64,000 bases of DNA from Globisporangium splendens (lineage: Eukaryota; Oomycota; Peronosporomycetes; Pythiales; Pythiaceae): contig VFIW01000057.1 in assembly GCA_006386115.1 (NCBI GenBank), positions 124,001 to 188,000 of the forward strand, read 5' to 3'. The notes beneath the pieces were generated by a model that was not told where the DNA came from, ran no database searches, and saw only the letters and a program-made list of their open reading frames with translations. Positions 62,375 through 64,000 of the stretch are shown piece after piece (position 1 is the stretch's first letter; each line of letters begins with the position of its first letter). Position numbers and translations under genes: made by a program.

Positions 62375-64000
62375 ATGCCAGCTCCTTCCCAACAACGCGC
62401 GTCCGCCGTGGAAGAGGCCGTGAGCCACGTCGCGTATGCACTCAGTGACGTGTCGTACCTCGTGGCGCCCGTGCCGTTCGGCCAGGCGCTCGAGAAGTAC
62501 ATCGTGTCGGCGCGCCGCAACGTGTTCGATCAAGTGGGCAAGGTGAACGCCAGCCAGGTGGGCCAGGAGCTCATCGAGAAGGCGTACGCGGCGTCCAAGC
62601 GCGGCGAGTTCGTCACGCTCTTTGCATCCTCGCCTGCGTCGCTGCTGCAGATGGTACCCACGATGTACAAGCTCAGCGCCGCGCTGCTCCCCGCTGTCGT
62701 GCATGTCGTCGCGCGCGACCACTCGGACCTCATGGCTGTGCGCCAGACGGGCTTTGTGATCCTTCACTCGCTCAACGCCGAAGAGACACCTGACATGGCG
62801 CTGCTGGCGCACGTCGCGTCTGTGCGCGCCAACGTCCCATTCCTGCATGTGTACGATGGTGACATGGCGCAAAACGACTTGGAGCAACGCGTCGCGCAAG
62901 GTCCACACCAAAAGTTCACCAACTCGCTCGTCACGTACAAGAAGCTCGCGGAGCTCATCGGTTTGAAGAACGCGGCGTCGACGGCCGAGTTCCGCCAACT
63001 CGTGCTCTCGAATTCCGCTATCAAGCCTGCGATTGGCAACGGCGAAGACGGCGAAGATGCCATCACCACGAGCGACGCCGACTTGTACTTTCAGGTGTCT
63101 CCTGAAACCGTGCAAAAGTACAACGCGGTGCCGGCGGTGCTGGAGCAAGTGATTGCCGAAGTGTTTACGGGCAAGGGATACCAGCTGTTTGAATACTTTG
63201 GTCATCCACAGGCCGAGCATGTGCTCGTGGTCATGGGTACGGCGTCGAGCGTCGTCAAGGACGCCGTCGAGTCACTCTTCACCAACTGGAACGCCAAGGT
63301 CGGCGTCGTCTCGGTGCGTTTGTTCCGTCCGTGGTCGACCAAGGCGTTCTTGAGCGTGATCCCTGCCACGGCCACGAACATCGCCGTGCTCGACCGCATG
63401 GATGACGCCACGAACGTCGGTGAGCCATTGTTCCTGGACGTGTTGGGGTCGTTCCAGTCGGAAGAGTGGAGCGACAAGGCCATTCCAACGATTATCGGCG
63501 GCAAGTACGCGTACCACGCGCACGACCAGGTGTTCGACGTTGTCACGGCGCGCACTCTGGTCGAAGGATTGGCGGCCGGTGAACTTCAACATGGGTTCAC
63601 GATTGCGTCGTCCCCATCGGAGGAACAAGTGCAAGCGAAGCAATTGGTCAGCGGCTACATTTCCTCGAGCGATGGTTTCGAAGCGCCGTATGTCAAGATG
63701 CTGCTGCAATTGTTTGAGCAGCGTGCTGTGATCGCGAACCTCGTGCGCAAGACTACGATTTGGAAGGACAACGATGACAGCAAGGACTCTGTGCCATTGG
63801 AGAGCGGTGAGTTCGGTTTCGGTGTGCACTTGGGCATCCTCGCCAAGCGTCAGCAGTTGAAGGACACGGTCAACGCGCTTTTGAAGGATGCGGCTGCCAC
63901 CAGCGCGCTGTCGCAGCGCCTCGTCGAATGCCTGCGTCAATGGGCGAGCAAGCCACCAAAGCACGATGCGCTCGCGAATGAGATCGTGATCCTGTTGGAG
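62375..64000 (+). CDS. Sulfite reductase subunit, N-terminal part (3' end beyond window)
   Basis: Open from the ATG at 62375 to the right edge (542 codons), no introns. The N-terminus (AVEEAVSHVAYALSDVSYLV) and the following region resemble the pyruvate:ferredoxin-oxidoreductase-like domain that begins fungal sulfite reductase subunits Met5 and Met10. Shared landmarks are VSVRLFRPWSTKAFLSVIPATATNIAVLDR-like text (first part shown only) and GEFGFGVHLG. The flavodoxin/NADPH or siroheme/4Fe-4S half would lie to the right, so subunit type cannot be decided. The enzyme reduces sulfite to sulfide for cysteine synthesis and, in the Met5 type, binds siroheme. The upstream neighbour makes the siroheme precursor. 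Confidence 0.8.
   Translation, partial: MPAPSQQRASAVEEAVSHVAYALSDVSYLVAPVPFGQALEKYIVSARRNVFDQVGKVNASQVGQELIEKAYAASKRGEFVTLFASSPASLLQMVPTMYKLSAALLPAVVHVVARDHSDLMAVRQTGFVILHSLNAEETPDMALLAHVASVRANVPFLHVYDGDMAQNDLEQRVAQGPHQKFTNSLVTYKKLAELIGLKNAASTAEFRQLVLSNSAIKPAIGNGEDGEDAITTSDADLYFQVSPETVQKYNAVPAVLEQVIAEVFTGKGYQLFEYFGHPQAEHVLVVMGTASSVVKDAVESLFTNWNAKVGVVSVRLFRPWSTKAFLSVIPATATNIAVLDRMDDATNVGEPLFLDVLGSFQSEEWSDKAIPTIIGGKYAYHAHDQVFDVVTARTLVEGLAAGELQHGFTIASSPSEEQVQAKQLVSGYISSSDGFEAPYVKMLLQLFEQRAVIANLVRKTTIWKDNDDSKDSVPLESGEFGFGVHLGILAKRQQLKDTVNALLKDAAATSALSQRLVECLRQWASKPPKHDALANEIVILLE

Noticed and set aside
61740..62423. 227-codon plus-strand frame
   Set aside because: Overlaps the sulfite reductase start in another frame; low-complexity and no homology.
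62009..63220. 403-codon minus-strand frame
   Set aside because: Antisense of the sulfite reductase; Arg/His-rich composition.

Overview
This is nuclear DNA of an oomycete, most likely a Pythium/Globisporangium-type or related plant-associated species. The basis is: dense intron-poor genes with short GT-AG introns of about 60-100 bp; expansin-like secreted proteins; a broken Crinkler (CRN) effector gene whose N-terminal motif reads LRLYLAR (a variant of the classical LxLFLAK); start regions matching the oomycete initiator GCTCATTYBNCAWTTT; and a flagellar inner-arm dynein light chain, which implies zoospores. No rRNA, tRNA, CRISPR or intact transposon was recognised.

Layout. (1) 1-15.2 kb: eight tandem minus-strand genes of one unrecognised family of cysteine-rich single-pass membrane proteins, five with one module and three with two. 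(2) 16.6-25.2 kb: three expansin-like genes on the plus strand, one with a transmembrane anchor and one with a lysine-rich tail, interspersed with a CRN pseudogene and a secreted GDSL esterase. (3) 25.7-42.1 kb: mostly housekeeping genes: a mitochondrial dicarboxylate-type carrier, axonemal dynein light chain p28, TAP42/IGBP1, a small mitochondrial-type protein, the second inverted copy of the CRN pseudogene, a PPR-like protein fused to a CDIN1-like nuclease, an orphan membrane protein, an ANKRD13 protein with a GOLD insertion, and a Claspin/Mrc1-like acidic protein. (4) 42.4-47.2 kb: three more cysteine-rich family genes, now on the plus strand. (5) 47.3-60.1 kb: dynactin p50, a 1959-aa mucin-like polytopic protein with about 90 octapeptide repeats, a secreted phospholipase-D-like protein, and NOM1/SGD1. 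(6) 60.5-64.0 kb: uroporphyrinogen-III methyltransferase divergent from a sulfite reductase that runs off the right edge, so the enzyme that starts siroheme synthesis sits beside an enzyme that uses siroheme.

The most novel content is the 11-member cysteine-rich family. All members share a serine-rich N-terminus without an obvious signal peptide, a PSI-like motif C-[YFR]-[DE]-C-[LI]-N, a second cysteine cluster around TYC and GC[VI]C, one membrane segment, and most share a cytoplasmic tail motif resembling PRGPxLxLxxWxxMxxELIExE. Intron positions are conserved, and a phase 0-0 exon explains how two-module genes arose. I recognise no enzymatic domain; the layout suggests a locally amplified set of surface proteins. 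Exon borders were worked out by eye from splice motifs, reading phase and family alignment.
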